64,000 bases of DNA. It comes from Mesorhizobium sp. ZC-5. GTDB taxonomy: Bacteria; Pseudomonadota; Alphaproteobacteria; Rhizobiales; Rhizobiaceae. Shown here piece after piece: positions 63,566 to 64,000 of this stretch; positions within the stretch are counted from its first letter, which is position 1, and each line of letters starts with the position of its first letter. Both the position numbers and the translations under genes were made by a program. A model generated the notes under the pieces. The model did no database searches and had not been told where the DNA came from. It saw only the letters and a program-made list of their open reading frames with translations. The stretch lies in NCBI RefSeq assembly GCF_025753855.1, contig NZ_JAOWPT010000015.1, positions 1 through 64,000 on the forward strand, written 5' to 3'.

Positions 63566-64000
63566 TTCAATAATGCCACTCGCTTCCTGCTTGGCATCGT
63601 CATGGCAACCACCCCGGCGATGACGCTGACCAGCCCGATGCCGGCGGTGGTGGTCACCGTCTCGCCGAGGAAGACGACGCCGATCGCCACGCCGACCGGC
63701 ACCCTGAGATAGGCCTGTGCAGTGGCGCCGACCGAACCCAGCGTGTGGATCAGCCGGAAATAGATGGCAAAGGCGAGCGCCGTCGAGAACACCGAAAGCG
63801 CCGCGAGCGCCAGCATGGAGTCCAGGGACGGGCTGAGCGTCCATGGCCGGTCGATGACGAGGCTCAGCGGAATGAGGATGACGGCGCCGCATATCAGCGA
63901 ACCCGCCGCCGGCATCATCGGGTCGAGGCCCTTGAAGCTCTTGCCGAAGATCGCCGCGCCGGCGTAGCAGATTGTCGCCGCGATGACGGCGAGCTGCGCC
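63562..64000 (-). CDS. EamA/DMT family transporter (partial)
   Basis: The 3' 146 codons of a drug/metabolite transporter; the gene continues past the right edge. Visible are membrane segments such as LAVIAATICYAGAAIFGKSF, LALAALSVFSTALAFAIYFRLI, the EamA-type GATAQAYLRVPVGVAIGVVFLGE and AGIGLVSVIAGVVAM. This is the second EamA repeat; the substrate cannot be told. Confidence 0.85.
   Translation of the reverse strand, partial: AQLAVIAATICYAGAAIFGKSFKGLDPMMPAAGSLICGAVILIPLSLVIDRPWTLSPSLDSMLALAALSVFSTALAFAIYFRLIHTLGSVGATAQAYLRVPVGVAIGVVFLGETVTTTAGIGLVSVIAGVVAMTMPSRKRVALLN

Noticed and set aside
1-64000. CRISPR array, rRNA operon, or complete insertion sequence
   Set aside because: No regularly spaced direct repeats, no rRNA sequence, and no transposase with terminal repeats were seen.

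Overview
The window comes from a GC-rich alphaproteobacterium of the Rhizobiales, most likely near Mesorhizobium, Aminobacter or Phyllobacteriaceae. The clues are a pstSCAB-phoU-phoB operon with the rhizobial long forms of PstC and PstA, an ExoR-type regulator, the pcm-tolC-popZ-valS order, and a LexA-type imuA-imuB-dnaE2 cassette with a GAAC-N7-GAAC box. The assignment rests on gene content only; there is no rRNA in the window.

Layout. 1-12.6 kb is accessory-looking metabolism and transport: a partial lipoprotein hydrolase, a four-gene minus-strand operon (DUF3604, parvulin isomerase, HupE/UreJ-like membrane protein, DUF1254/DUF1214 protein) with a divergent AraC regulator, a chromate transporter, an orphan tungstate-type binding protein, a divergent OmpR-type two-component pair, and a VOC protein. 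13.2-20.4 kb is the phosphate regulon: a Pho box, pstS, an attenuator hairpin, pstC, pstA, pstB, phoU, phoB and a second phoB-like gene in tandem. 20.4-30.1 kb is a metalloid-resistance region: an ArsR-MFS pair, an antitoxin-like gene without an evident toxin, a DUF2306/TauE pair, and the operon arsR-arsN2-arsC(LMW)-acr3-arsC(Grx)-arsH with a divergent Cys-tailed DUF6428 gene. 30.3-38.7 kb looks like a defence island: an SRAP protein, two unrelated genes that each carry an RN-x3-H HEPN-type motif, a decayed zinc-ribbon gene, and a 1284-residue protein joining a PD-(D/E)XK nuclease domain to a STAND-type NTPase and a long helical region. 38.8-45.3 kb is the SOS mutagenesis cassette with three small divergent genes. 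45.3-46.9 kb is AT-rich and gene-poor and ends with an AlpA-like gene beside the 3' end of tRNA-Asn, which suggests an integration junction. 46.9-64 kb looks like core chromosome: tRNA-Asn, tRNA-Cys, pcm, tolC, popZ, valS, an OmpP1/FadL porin, ilvD, exoR, small conserved proteins, xthA, a nucleobase transporter and a partial EamA transporter.

How the genes work together. PhoB should bind the four-part Pho box before pstS and drive phosphate uptake, with PstB/PhoU signalling back. The ars operon reduces arsenate by two different enzyme families, exports arsenite through Acr3, oxidises organoarsenicals (ArsH) and may acetylate arsenical antibiotics (ArsN2). LexA should control imuABC, and the same box lies between imuA and the divergent small-gene set. 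The best candidate for a less-described system is the 31.2-38.7 kb block, with the nuclease-STAND protein as an Avs-like antiviral sensor.
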